The notes beneath the pieces were generated by a model that worked only from the letters and a program-made list of their open reading frames with translations, did not search any database and was not told the origin of the DNA. Below are positions 1 to 9,995 of a stretch of 36,109 nt of DNA, piece by piece; the stretch's first letter is position 1, and every line of letters starts with the position of its first letter. Source of the stretch: Erysipelothrix sp. (lineage in GTDB: Bacteria > Bacillota_I > Bacilli_A > Erysipelotrichales > Erysipelotrichaceae); contig JAAZDN010000079.1 of the NCBI GenBank assembly GCA_012512805.1, positions 1 through 36,109 on the forward strand. Reading direction: 5' to 3'. The position numbers and the translations under genes are program-made.

Positions 1-290
1 ACTTCATACACTACTTTTGTGTTGCTGAGTATCCAACTGTGCTTCGATTTAAAAACATCTTGGACCGGTGTATTTGAATAACTAATTAGGTAAAGATTAT
101 TGTCTATTTTTTGAATATCCCACGCATCAGTATTGTCAGAGTAATCAGTATTTTTAACATTATTAATCATTATTATGGCTTCATTGTATGTTATATCTTG
201 AGAATAAGGCTCATTGTTCTTTGGCCATATGTTTATCAATATTATTAATATGACACTAATAATTATCCCTATTATTGATTTGTTCTTCAC
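1..290 (-). CDS. Small membrane-anchored/secreted hypothetical protein, 3' end outside the window
   Basis: Minus frame opens with GTG at 290 (VKNKSIIGIIISVILILLINIWPKNNEPYSQDITYNEAIMIINNVKNTDYSDN...), stays open to position 1, has an upstream GGAG and an N-terminal hydrophobic segment. Not in the supplied ORF track. Confidence 0.6.
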   Translation of the reverse strand, partial: MKNKSIIGIIISVILIILINIWPKNNEPYSQDITYNEAIIMINNVKNTDYSDNTDAWDIQKIDNNLYLISYSNTPVQDVFKSKHSWILSNTKVVYE

Positions 291-315
291 TATTCACTCC
301 TCGTTTCACATTATA

Positions 316-351
316 CGTGTATATTATAGCATATGTCTCCTTTAATGTGAA
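316..351 (-). promoter_or_regulatory. Sigma-A-type promoter for the partial gene 1-290
   Basis: Minus strand TTCACA - 17 nt - TATAAT, with TGC just upstream of the -10 hexamer. Confidence 0.55.
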
Positions 352-368
352 AGCGATATTGAGCTAAT

Positions 369-391
369 AAAAAAGAAGCTTTGCTTCTTAT
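369..391 (-). terminator. Intrinsic terminator after greA
   Basis: Minus strand AAGAAGC AAA GCTTCTT followed by TTTT; overlaps the greA stop. Confidence 0.75.
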
Positions 392-858
392 TTAATTTCG
401 ATAATTTTTACGTCGTAACTCTCGTCAACATCAACACTAACAACGTCATTGACCATTTTTCCAAGAATGGCTTGGGCAATTGGTGCTTCGTTTGATAACT
501 TTCCATTGAGTGGGTCAGCTTCTACAGATCCAACGATTGAGTATGTTACTTCTTCATTTAATTGCATATCTAATACTTTTACTGTTGATCCAAGTCGAAC
601 AGCCTTTGAAGTTCCTGATGTCTCATTATTAATAAGGACAGCATTTCTTATCATGTTTTCAAGTTCGCTAATACGTGCTTCAACGCGTGCTTGACGATCA
701 CGTGCTGCATCATAGTCAGCGTTTTCTGATAAGTCCCCTTGCTCACGAGCAGCCTTAAGTTCTTCAATTACTTCTTTACGTACAACATGTATTAAGTTGT
801 TACGTTCATCATTTAGTTTGTCTAACCCTTCTTGGGTTACGTGTACTTTTTCGTTCAT
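388..858 (-). CDS. greA: Transcription elongation factor GreA
   Basis: 156 aa; typical N-terminal coiled coil (LKAAREQGDLSENADYDAARDRQ) and C-terminal domain. Confidence 0.95.
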   Translation of the reverse strand: MNEKVHVTQEGLDKLNDERNNLIHVVRKEVIEELKAAREQGDLSENADYDAARDRQARVEARISELENMIRNAVLINNETSGTSKAVRLGSTVKVLDMQLNEEVTYSIVGSVEADPLNGKLSNEAPIAQAILGKMVNDVVSVDVDESYDVKIIEIK

Positions 859-882
859 TTTAATTACTCCTTTTACTTTAAT

Positions 883-1521
883 CTATTCTATAATGTTCTT
901 GACGTTTAGAATACTTGATATCTTCGTAACAATCAAGTCAATTGCTACACTGTTCTCACTACCGTGGGGTACAATCACATCAGCATATCGTTTTGATGGC
1001 TCAACAAATTGTTCATGCATTCTTTTTACGGTGTTTTGATATTGTGTTACGACATTATCAACACTACGATCACGTTCTTTAATATCACGCATTAAACGTC
1101 TGATAAAACGAACATCTGCATCGGTATCAACAAAGATCTTAATATCTAATAAATTACGGACCGCCTTATCTTCTAGTACAAACAATCCTTCTAATATAAT
1201 AACTTCTGCAGGATGCACTATTTCTGTTTCAGTGGAACGTGTATGATGCGCAAAATCGTAGATTGGTTTTTCTACGGCCCTAAAGTTTAATAACTCATGC
1301 ACCTGTACAATGAGAAAGTCATTGTCAAAGGCAAGTGGATGATCATAGTTTGTTTTAAGTCGTTCTTCAAACGGTAGGTGATCTTGATTACGGTAGTAGT
1401 CATCTTGACGAATCACTTGTACCGACTTTATTTCTTGAAAGGTTTCATATATTTTTTGTGAAATCGAGGTTTTGCCAGAAGCACTTCCCCCCGCAATTCC
1501 AATTACTAATGGTTTTTTCAT
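883..1521 (-). CDS. udk: Uridine kinase
   Basis: 212 aa; P-loop [35 protein letters not shown]. Confidence 0.95.
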   Translation of the reverse strand: MKKPLVIGIAGGSASGKTSISQKIYETFQEIKSVQVIRQDDYYRNQDHLPFEERLKTNYDHPLAFDNDFLIVQVHELLNFRAVEKPIYDFAHHTRSTETEIVHPAEVIILEGLFVLEDKAVRNLLDIKIFVDTDADVRFIRRLMRDIKERDRSVDNVVTQYQNTVKRMHEQFVEPSKRYADVIVPHGSENSVAIDLIVTKISSILNVKNIIE

Positions 1522-1523
1522 GT

Positions 1524-2579
1524 TTAAGGCCTCAAATATTTGTTCACGTTTGCGTTGTGTTCTTCAAACGTTTTAGCATAATAAATTGTGTTGTCTCCAT
1601 ATACATCTGCTATGAAATATAGATAATCAGTCGCCTTAGGTTTTAAGGTTGCGATGATGGATCCTTCACCTGGATTTAAAATCGGACCGATCGGTATACC
1701 ACTGTATAAATACGTATTAAAGGGTGAATCAATGTTTATATTTGTTTCACATTCTTGCCAATTTGTATATTCATAAAGTGAATAACAGACAGTAACACTT
1801 GATTGTAATTTCATATTCAAATCTAAGCGGTTATACCAAATCCCCGCAATAATTTGATCGTGTTCAAAGTCACCGGACTCATACTGTGTTATTGAAGCAA
1901 GCGTAAAGATTTCATGAATAGAGTATTTACTTGCTAAAAAATCAGCACGATGCTCATTAAATATCTTATTGGTTTGATTTAATAAGACGCGGGTAACATC
2001 TTGTGCTGTCGCATCAACATAGAAATTATATGTATTTGGTGCTAAGTATCCTTCAAGATATACACGAAGATTTTGATTTAAAATATCGTCTGTTAAAAAC
2101 TCATACTCACTGATCATTTCTTTAATAAACGTCTCATCACTCCAAAGCGTTAACAATTCATCTTCACTAACTAAGAGCTTACTTGATAATGTCTTCGCCA
2201 TGTCTTTAGCCCAGCTACCAGGAATGAGTGTAATGGTAACATCATTTTTTACGATGTTATCTTGATTTTGTAAGTCAGTAAATATCTCACCTACTGATTT
2301 TGAGCGATCCAGTTGAAAATTTCCCGCAATAAATTGTGGTTTCGCAATAAAGCGACCATAAAATTTCGCAATGTCTGCGGATTTAATAATATCCTCAGCT
2401 TCTAAGGCTTTTGTAATTGTCGTTAAATTATCATCAGCATTTACCAGAAAGAGGACAATATCACTCTCTTTACTCATAGGTTTTAATTGTTGATTTAAAT
2501 AAAATCCACTCGCTCCCATGATCAGTAACAAGACAATGAATAAACTTAGAATCTTATGCTTCTTTTTCATCCTGCTCAT
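1524..2579 (-). CDS. mltG: Endolytic murein transglycosylase MltG (YceG-like)
   Basis: 351 aa; N-terminal [57 protein letters not shown]. Start may be M1 or M4. Confidence 0.92.
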   Translation of the reverse strand: MSRMKKKHKILSLFIVLLLIMGASGFYLNQQLKPMSKESDIVLFLVNADDNLTTITKALEAEDIIKSADIAKFYGRFIAKPQFIAGNFQLDRSKSVGEIFTDLQNQDNIVKNDVTITLIPGSWAKDMAKTLSSKLLVSEDELLTLWSDETFIKEMISEYEFLTDDILNQNLRVYLEGYLAPNTYNFYVDATAQDVTRVLLNQTNKIFNEHRADFLASKYSIHEIFTLASITQYESGDFEHDQIIAGIWYNRLDLNMKLQSSVTVCYSLYEYTNWQECETNINIDSPFNTYLYSGIPIGPILNPGEGSIIATLKPKATDYLYFIADVYGDNTIYYAKTFEEHNANVNKYLRP

Positions 2580-2802
2580 CCTCGAAAGCTCCTAATACTT
2601 CTTCTACCATATCCCATTCTTCCGGATCTTCAATGGGTATTAAATTATTATCATCATCATACTTTGATGCGAAAACTTCTCCATTTTGATTTTTAGGATC
2701 TAAGTACACAGCATAGCTTGATCCATCATTATCAAAGGTAAATAAAAGTTGCATTTCAATTTCGTTGCCTAATTCATCTGAAACAAAGAATGTATTATCC
2801 AT
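2554..2802 (-). CDS. DUF1292 family protein (YrzB-like)
   Basis: 82 aa acidic protein, EIEMQLLFTFDNDGSSYAVYLDP; overlaps the mltG start. Confidence 0.85.
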   Translation of the reverse strand: MDNTFFVSDELGNEIEMQLLFTFDNDGSSYAVYLDPKNQNGEVFASKYDDDNNLIPIEDPEEWDMVEEVLGAFEDEQDEKEA

Positions 2803-2818
2803 ATTTTTCCTCTTTCTT

Positions 2819-2843
2819 TTAAAAAGGGACGAAGTCCCCTTAA
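2819..2843 (-). terminator. Intrinsic terminator after ruvX
   Basis: Minus strand AAGGGGACTTCGTCCCTTTTT hairpin plus T run. Confidence 0.8.
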
Positions 2844-3256
2844 AGTTTACTATCTAAATAACTTTGCAGTATGACTACTGCCGCAACTTGATCAATAAGA
2901 CCCTTGCGTTTTTTACGAGACACATTTTGAGCAATGAGTGATTGTTTAGCGGTCTTTGTTGAGAGGCGTTCATCCCATAAAATAACTTTATATCCCTTTT
3001 CTTCTAGTAGTATCTTAAAATCATTCGAAATTTCACCACGAATTCCAATATCACCGTTCATATGTTTGGGTAGACCTAAGACAATTGCTTCAACATCATA
3101 TTTCTGAATTAAATCTGTAACAAGATGCAAGGCCTGTTGATAATCATTTTCTTGGAAAAAGATTGTGGTTTCAACACTCGCAACCAGTTTTAATAAATCA
3201 CTCTTTGCGACACCTACCGTCTTACTACCTAAGTCTAAACCAATTAATCGTTGCAT
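2840..3256 (-). CDS. ruvX: Putative pre-16S rRNA nuclease / Holliday junction resolvase-like (YqgF)
   Basis: 138 aa; RLIGLDLGSKTVGVAKSD, VLGLPKHMNGDIG, WDERLSTKTA. Confidence 0.95.
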   Translation of the reverse strand: MQRLIGLDLGSKTVGVAKSDLLKLVASVETTIFFQENDYQQALHLVTDLIQKYDVEAIVLGLPKHMNGDIGIRGEISNDFKILLEEKGYKVILWDERLSTKTAKQSLIAQNVSRKKRKGLIDQVAAVVILQSYLDSKL

Positions 3257-3510
3257 GTATTCTCTAAATAAAATCGAACTAATTCTTCAATGACATCTGC
3301 ACGATCAACGGTTTGAACAATGCTTCGTGCATTATTATGACTAGAGATATATGCTGGGTCATTAGAAATGAGATAGCCGGCAATTTGATTAACGGAATTA
3401 TAACCACGTTGTTCTAATGAATCGTTAACCTTTTTAACAACTAGTTTTATCGTATCACGTTTAATATCCTCTGATGCAAACGCTTTTGTTTCTGTTAAGT
3501 GTTTTGACAT
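3244..3510 (-). CDS. IreB family regulatory phosphoprotein (DUF965)
   Basis: 88 aa; YNSVNQIAGYLISNDPAYISSHNNARSIVQTVDRADVIEELVRFYL; canonical position between alaS and ruvX. Confidence 0.92.
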   Translation of the reverse strand: MSKHLTETKAFASEDIKRDTIKLVVKKVNDSLEQRGYNSVNQIAGYLISNDPAYISSHNNARSIVQTVDRADVIEELVRFYLENTCND

Positions 3511-3562
3511 AAAATACCTCCTTAAGGTCTATTATAAACTATCTACCACTTTTTTAAAAGAT

Positions 3563-6175
3563 TCATAGCCCACTAATAACGGCATTTATCTCATTTTCTA
3601 AATTTGAAGCATCTTTACCACCAGATTGGGCAAAATCAGGACGTCCGCCCCCATTACCACCTGTTGCTTGAGCAAGTGTTTTCGCTATTTGACCCGCGTT
3701 GATGCCTTGCTTATTCAAATCTTTATCACATCCAACAACAAAGACGACTTTATTATTGGCAGTTGTTGCTAAAATGATGAGCGTTTCACTCAACTCATTA
3801 CGAAGATTATCAACTAAATATTTTAAATCATCTGCAGAATAATCAGCATAGATCGCTGAGATCGTTTTAACATTTCCACTCACAACTTTATTTTTTAATA
3901 CTTCGACTTCAATTGACAGTTTAATTTTTGCTAATTCATCAATTTCAGTTTTTAAAGTTCTATTTTCATTCATTAAATCTTCAAGCTTATCTATAAGTTG
4001 TCCACTTTGTTTTACTGAAACTGTTTCTTGAACATCCGCAAGGAAGTTTTCAAGTTGAACGACTTCATCATATACATTTTGTGCAGTTGTAAAGCTAAGA
4101 CGACGCACACCACTACCGACAGATTCTTCACTTAAGATTTTGAAGATTCCAATTTCCGCAATATTTCCTACGTGAGTACCACCACATAATTCTTTTGAGA
4201 AGTCTCCCATTGTTACCACACGAACAACATCACCATATTTCTCATCAAAGAGTGCCATTGCTCCACTTGCCTTCGCATCCGCAATCCCCATGTATTCAAC
4301 ATCAACGTTTGCAGCATAGTCAATCATAGCATTCACCTTAGTTTCGATCGTTTTAATTTGATCATCACTCATCTTTTCAAAGTGTGAGAAGTCAAGACGT
4401 GCATATTTACCATTTACAAAGGATCCTGCTTGTGCAACATGACTTCCGAGTGTTTCAATAAGGGCTGCATGCACTAAGTGAATGGATGAGTGATTACGTT
4501 TTGTATGTTCACGGTTTAAATGATCAACACTCAACTCAACCGTATCATTTATCTTTATTTCAACCGTTGCATCCACCAAGCTTAAAGGTTGACCATTTGG
4601 TGCTTTAACCGTATCAATGACTTTAATGTCATGACCATTAATTACTAAACGTCCAAAGTCTCCTGCCTGTCCACCACTCTCAGCATAAAATGGTGTTGTA
4701 TCGAAGATCACATTACATCTTCCACTTGCTTTTTCAACACGTTCTCCATCTTTAAAGATCGCAATAATCTTACTTGTTGTTGTTAACGTTTCATAGCCTA
4801 CAAAGGTTGATGCTTCACTAAATTCTAATAAGTCCTTGGATTGACTTCCCATTGAATCCATCGTTTTACGTGCATCACGTGCTCGCTCTTTTTGTGCTTG
4901 CATGTTTGCTTTGAAGCCTTCCATGTCAACACTGTATCCTGTTTCAAGGGCAATTTCTTCGGTGAGTTCAATTGGAAATCCAAAGGTATCGTATAGTTTA
5001 AAGGCTACATCACCTGATAATTGTTTATCTTTACTCTCATTTAAAGCTGATTTTAAGAGTTCTTCTCCATCATGGAGCGTTGCACTGAAGCGTTCTTCTT
5101 CAGCTTTAATCATTGTTTCAACATAGTCTAAGCGCTCATGTAAGTTCGGATAGAAGTCTCCCATTGATTGCGCAACTGTTTTCGCAACCTTATATAAGTA
5201 GGCATCATTAATACCAATTTTTTTACTATGGCGAACTGCTCTTCTCAATAGGCGTCTTAAAACGTAGCCACGACCTTCATTCGCAAACATTGCACCATCA
5301 CTTAAGGCAAAGACGATCGTACGAATATGATCACTAATAATCTTAAAGGATTCAGCTTCACTACCTTCGTATTTTTCAGTTGCATAACTTTCAATCGTAT
5401 GAATAATGTCTTGGAAAATATCAATATCAAAGTTTGTTGGAACATCTTGAACAATACATGCTAAACGTTCAAGTCCCATCCCTGTATCAATATTCTTTTG
5501 TGGTAATTCTAAATATTCACTACGTGGTACACCAGGTTTCGCATCATATTGACTAAAGACGACGTTCCATACTTCAAGATAACGATCATTATCAAGTTCT
5601 TCAAAGAACAATCTTTCTCCAATATGTTCTGGATCATATTTTTCACCACGATCATAGAAAATCTCACTGTTTGGTCCACTTGGTCCTTCTCCAATTTCCC
5701 AATAGTTTCCATCTGTTTTTAAAATACGTTTAGGATCTAACTTAATAACTTCAGTCCAAATACGGTAGGCTTCAGTATCATCGGTATGAATAGATACATA
5801 CATTTTTTCAACTTCCATTCCTATATAGTCAACTGATGTTAAAAACTCCCATGCAAATTGAATCGCTTCTTCTTTAAAATAGTCGCCAATTGAAAAGTTT
5901 CCTAACATTTCAAAGAAGGTATGGTGACGTGCTGTCTTCCCTACATTTTCAATATCGTTTGTACGAATTGACTTTTGGGCATTTGTAATACGACGATTAG
6001 CCGGGATAACGGAACCATCAAAGTACTTTTTAAGTGCCGCAACACCACTATTTACCCATAATAAGGTTGGATCATCGTGCGGTACTAAACTTGCTCCAGG
6101 TTCAATCATATGGTCCTGTGCTTTAAAATACTCTAAAAATAACTGTCTAATCTCACTTGTCGATAACTTTTTCAT
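3563..6175 (-). CDS. alaS: Alanine--tRNA ligase
   Basis: 870 aa; MKKLSTSEIRQLFLEYF, GGQAGDFG, HSSIHLVHAAL, CGGTHVGNIAEIG, GGNGGGRPDFAQSGGKD. Confidence 0.97.
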   Translation of the reverse strand: MKKLSTSEIRQLFLEYFKAQDHMIEPGASLVPHDDPTLLWVNSGVAALKKYFDGSVIPANRRITNAQKSIRTNDIENVGKTARHHTFFEMLGNFSIGDYFKEEAIQFAWEFLTSVDYIGMEVEKMYVSIHTDDTEAYRIWTEVIKLDPKRILKTDGNYWEIGEGPSGPNSEIFYDRGEKYDPEHIGERLFFEELDNDRYLEVWNVVFSQYDAKPGVPRSEYLELPQKNIDTGMGLERLACIVQDVPTNFDIDIFQDIIHTIESYATEKYEGSEAESFKIISDHIRTIVFALSDGAMFANEGRGYVLRRLLRRAVRHSKKIGINDAYLYKVAKTVAQSMGDFYPNLHERLDYVETMIKAEEERFSATLHDGEELLKSALNESKDKQLSGDVAFKLYDTFGFPIELTEEIALETGYSVDMEGFKANMQAQKERARDARKTMDSMGSQSKDLLEFSEASTFVGYETLTTTSKIIAIFKDGERVEKASGRCNVIFDTTPFYAESGGQAGDFGRLVINGHDIKVIDTVKAPNGQPLSLVDATVEIKINDTVELSVDHLNREHTKRNHSSIHLVHAALIETLGSHVAQAGSFVNGKYARLDFSHFEKMSDDQIKTIETKVNAMIDYAANVDVEYMGIADAKASGAMALFDEKYGDVVRVVTMGDFSKELCGGTHVGNIAEIGIFKILSEESVGSGVRRLSFTTAQNVYDEVVQLENFLADVQETVSVKQSGQLIDKLEDLMNENRTLKTEIDELAKIKLSIEVEVLKNKVVSGNVKTISAIYADYSADDLKYLVDNLRNELSETLIILATTANNKVVFVVGCDKDLNKQGINAGQIAKTLAQATGGNGGGRPDFAQSGGKDASNLENEINAVISGL

Positions 6176-6190
6176 AATTTCTCCTCCAAT

Positions 6191-6380
6191 AAAAAAACGT
6201 CAAGCCAAAAGTGAATCATCACGGTACCATCTTGGCGGACGCTTAATTTTCTGTAACGCAGTTATGCGGAAACTTTAGTTTCACTCAAAAGTAGCTTCAG
6301 TAGTTGTAAATCATAAGTTGCACCAACCCTTATGTCTCTAACAATTACAAATTACTTACTCATCTTTATCTTCGTTTATG
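6191..6380 (-). ncRNA. T-box leader (alanine) upstream of alaS
   Basis: Minus strand: TATAAT at 6391-6386, candidate specifier GCT (6295-6293) in GAAGCTACT, T-box-like AAGATGGTACCGTGA, and terminator GCGTCCGCCAA...TTGGCTTGACG plus T7. Confidence 0.88.
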
Positions 6381-6432
6381 CTGTAATTATAACATATAAA
6401 TACACTTATGGTCACTAAAATAAACCATTATT

Positions 6433-6462
6433 TAAAAAGGTAATCAATCAAGTACCTTCTCA
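6433..6462 (-). terminator. Probable intrinsic terminator after the pseudogene
   Basis: Minus strand AAGGTACTTGATTGATTACCTTTTTAAA. Confidence 0.5.
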
Positions 6463-6466
6463 TTGT

Positions 6467-8560
6467 TTATTTTTGATTTCTTTTTTTTAGTGTGAGTAAG
6501 ACTGCACTCATTCCATCTGTAATTGAACCATACAATAATGTATAATTTGAAATACCTGTACGTGGAACATTGGAGTGTTGTGGTAATGAATCAACCGGAG
6601 GTACTTCTACTGGATTTTCTACAACCACATTGTATGTATTTGTGATGACATTATCCACTATTTTCTTATCATACTCTTCAAGTAACGTAAGCTCATCCAC
6701 AGAATACATATATGCCTTCCCCATTACATCTGTGCGTGGTAAGTTAGTCCATGTCTATTCTAGCTCACCACCAACAAGTGTAATTGGATCTAAGTAGGCC
6801 ATGCCATCTTGATACAGTTGAATTTCAATATCGGGATGAGTACTTGGACCATTAATCCATTCTTTTTCGACAGTATAATCCATTTTTAAACGTTCATTGT
6901 ATATTGTTTTTATGATGCCATCTTGATTGTAGGCAAAGCTAAATTCTTAACTATCATTTTCTTCAACAATTGGAGTTGTTTTATAACCACTTGGTGTCGC
7001 GGTTTCAACAATACGATAATCACTAGTTGCTAATCGATCAAATATCACAATACCTTCAAGATCAGTACTTCGAATGACAGTATTATCTAAGTTTACATAG
7101 TCAATATATTCATTTGTTAGTGCATCTAATTTTTGTCATTTAAAGGGAACATTCGCAATGGGCGTATTTGTATCAAAATCCTTTTTAAGAATTTTAAGTG
7201 CGCCATTTACAATCGCATCTGCGGATGCACCGGTTCCATCATAGTTTACTGTAAGCTCATTGGATACATAATCTGCTATATCTGTTTTAATCGAATATTG
7301 ATTATCAAATACACCGTTTCTTAAAGGAGTTGCCTTTAAACTGACGGCGTACATATCAAATATTTTCTCAGGATTATTGTCCCAATAATGTTCAATCATA
7401 ATGTCTGTTAAGTCTTGGTTCTACATCTGTTAAGTTGCTGTATATTCGATTCACTTCACCAAAAAAGACAGATCTTAAGCTTGCTCGACTTGATGCTACA
7501 ATATTACTAAAATCAAAATCACTTGCTTTAAACCCTTTAAAATCCACAATGACACGGTGGCCATTGTAAATACCTACCATAGGTTCACTTGATGTTAAAA
7601 CCATTGTTTCAAAATCAGCATAGCTCATCTCACTTGAATGAACTTCGATTCCATTAAAGGTTCCCCCATTTCCAATGGTGTACGCTGTTCTGTTTGCTTT
7701 CCACGTTGAATAGGTCGATGTTTTTGGATTCGTCAATCCCGTCGGCATAGAAAATGCTCCAAATACTCGCACATCACTTAATTGAAGTAATAAATCCTCA
7801 TCAAGATCATCATAGAAAACGGCTTCATTGTATGTTGTGCGAATGCCATCATTAAATCGCTTTGCGTCGTTTCCTTTTCATAAGACATTACGATATTCAA
7901 CTTTACGATCTTCAGGGAATAAATATCCTGATTTTTGTGCATTGCTCATCGATGTATATTCCGGAAGTGTTGTGTAGTTCGTTACTCTTGCAGTGATACT
8001 ATATGATGTTGTTGGTGTTTTCGCTACTCCACTGCGCGCCGTATTTATAGATGCAAATGTATTAAATGAAAGATTAACTAAATTATCATAATTCACAACT
8101 GTACTATTAAAGGTAATGACAACATATGCTTTTGTCCCCTCACGTACAATATTGCATGAGCCGATGCTTACATTTGATCCTTCAACTTCTGCATAAAATG
8201 GGAATTGTGTTGAATTGTTCTCAAATTCATACGACCCAACTTCACCTAGGGGCAGTTCAAATCTAATTTTGCTATCAGCAGTAATGCCTAAGGCCGCAAT
8301 ATCAAATAAGTACCACGTAATTTTACTCTCAATATTTGTTAATAATACTATTAAATCACATCATTAAGAAGCATGTTATCTTCAACTCTTACCTTTTGAT
8401 TTCCTCCACTTTTATTCGTTGATGTGACTGAAACCTTATAGTCATTAATTTCTATAAATTCATCTTGAGTATCTGCAATTACAGCGTAAAAACTTGTAAG
8501 TACTAATACTAGAGATGTTAGTATAACTAAAAATCTATTTTTCATAACCTTTCCTCCCAT
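6467..8560 (-). pseudogene. Degraded LPXTG-type, Cna-B/SpaA-domain cell-surface protein
   Basis: Signal peptide (MKNRFLVILTSLVLVLTSFYAVIA) at 8560; prealbumin-like segments (LDALTNEYIDYVNLDNT...YRIVETATPSGYKTT), Cna-B-like segment (YTVEKEWINGPSTHPDIEIQLYQDGMAYLDP), sorting signal VPRTG + TM + KKRNQK at the C-terminus. In-frame stops at 7878-7880 (TGA), 7136-7138 (TGA), 6947-6949 (TAA), 6755-6757 (TAG), and frameshifts near 8345-8365 and 7400-7420. Confidence 0.88.
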
Positions 8561-8759
8561 TTCGTATTCTTCACTATATAAGTGTTATCAACACTTTTAA
8601 TACCATAAAGAACACTTAAAGTATATATTAACTTCATATATAGGCAAATTTCACAAAGATGGGTGAGAAATGTTATGCTTTACACGATGCGTTGTGTTTT
8701 CATATTTTTATTTAGAAAGAATATATGCTGATACAGTTAATCACATGTTAATGCATTTA

Positions 8760-8787
8760 AAAACCAACCTCTTCAGATTGGTTATTC
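8760..8787 (-). terminator. Intrinsic terminator after the cyclophilin gene
   Basis: Minus strand AACCAATCTGAAGAGGTTGGTTTTT. Confidence 0.75.
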
Positions 8788-8790
8788 GTT

Positions 8791-9327
8791 TTATAATTTA
8801 TCAGGACTTGGTAATGTTTCATTATGACTGTTAATCGTAATTGTTTCTATCGTTAACGGTTTTAATGGTTCTCCACTATTTGATGCGTATTCATTGTTGA
8901 TGACATCTACCACATCTTCTCCACTGATCATATTACCAAAGGCAGCATAATCTTCATTCATTCGTTTCATGTTTGCTGCATCATAGTCTCCGGTTACAAT
9001 ATAAAATTGACTTCCTGCACTATCGCGTGCCATTGAGCGGGCAAAGGCAATTGCTCCCTTATCGTGTTGTGTTTGATTGTCAACGCGGTTGTTTGCGAAT
9101 TCACCTTTTATGGTATATCCTGGTCCACCCATTCCTGTACCTGTTGGATCTCCACCTTGTGCAACAAAGTTACGAATAATACGGTGCATGCTTAAGCCAT
9201 CATAGTAGCCGTTATTTGCAAGTTCACAAAAGTTGTATACAGATTGTGGTGCTTGGTCTACTCTTAATTCAAATTGGATTTCTCCAACATTTTCAAATTT
9301 TATCGTTGCGATTGGATTTTTATTCAT
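8791..9327 (-). CDS. Cyclophilin-type peptidyl-prolyl cis-trans isomerase
   Basis: 178 aa; YDGLSMHRIIRNFVAQGGDPTGTGMGGPGYTIKGEF, GSQFYIVTGD. Confidence 0.93.
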   Translation of the reverse strand: MNKNPIATIKFENVGEIQFELRVDQAPQSVYNFCELANNGYYDGLSMHRIIRNFVAQGGDPTGTGMGGPGYTIKGEFANNRVDNQTQHDKGAIAFARSMARDSAGSQFYIVTGDYDAANMKRMNEDYAAFGNMISGEDVVDVINNEYASNSGEPLKPLTIETITINSHNETLPSPDKL

Positions 9328-9342
9328 TTCTATTCCTTCTTT

Positions 9343-9885
9343 CTAAAAGTTTACATAACCTGTTCTTACTGATAATAAGACTTCTATCATATCATAATAA
9401 TTTTTTTCCTTGGCATAATCAAGGGCCGTTTTGCGATACTTATCGACAAGTCCAGAATTCGCTTTTGCATTTAACAGTTCGCGAACGATGTCTTGATACA
9501 CTTTACTACCATCCGTTAGGGCAATCGCTTCAATAAGGGCCGTGTATCCAAAATTATTTTGGTGATCCACATCTTCTTTTTGTGCTGCTAAGATCAGCTT
9601 CACATTTTCTAAGTGTCCTTTTTCAGAAGCAGGTATTAAGGCATTTCCACCAAAGCGATTAAAGATTGTATAATCAATATCCGCATGCTCAAGCATATAC
9701 GCTAAGATTTCAGTTTTACCCTCAGCTCCTGCATAGAGATAAGGACTATCTAATTGTTGATCCTGTACATTTACATTAGCACCTAAATCAATGAGACGTT
9801 TTGCTTCTTTTACATCATCATTTTTAATTGCAACTAACAGTTCACTTTCGCCATTTTCATTTATACTCTCAATATATTTTGCCAC
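9343..9885 (-). CDS. Ankyrin-repeat protein
   Basis: 180 aa; ankyrin-type repeats (NENGESELLVAIKNDDVKEAKRLIDLGANVNVQDQ..., FGGNALIPASEKGHLENVKLILAA). Confidence 0.85.
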   Translation of the reverse strand: MAKYIESINENGESELLVAIKNDDVKEAKRLIDLGANVNVQDQQLDSPYLYAGAEGKTEILAYMLEHADIDYTIFNRFGGNALIPASEKGHLENVKLILAAQKEDVDHQNNFGYTALIEAIALTDGSKVYQDIVRELLNAKANSGLVDKYRKTALDYAKEKNYYDMIEVLLSVRTGYVNF

Positions 9886-9995
9886 TCTATTCTCCTTCTC
9901 TACTTCACTTCATTTTTAACGCTTTCGATATCATCCATACTGACTTTGTATGTCTACATGGTTGATGTCGATTATTTTTGTCTGATTCTATTCTA

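Noticed and set aside
449-694. Plus-strand ORF antisense to greA
   Set aside because: Shadow ORF over a well-supported gene; no RBS or family resemblance.
4902-5126. Plus-strand ORF antisense to alaS, and minus ORF 5509-5712 in another frame
   Set aside because: Shadow frames inside alaS.
6467-8560. TGA-as-tryptophan recoding to rescue the surface-protein frame
   Set aside because: TAA and TAG stops and two frameshifts also interrupt it, and neighbouring genes do not need TGA readthrough.
9216-9536. 106-aa plus-strand ORF antisense to cyclophilin/ankyrin genes
   Set aside because: Low-complexity Leu/Phe-rich shadow translation of real minus-strand genes.
9886-9995. Tiny ORF MDDIESVKNEVK upstream of the ankyrin gene
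   Set aside because: Only 12 codons, no clear RBS; not distinguishable from chance.
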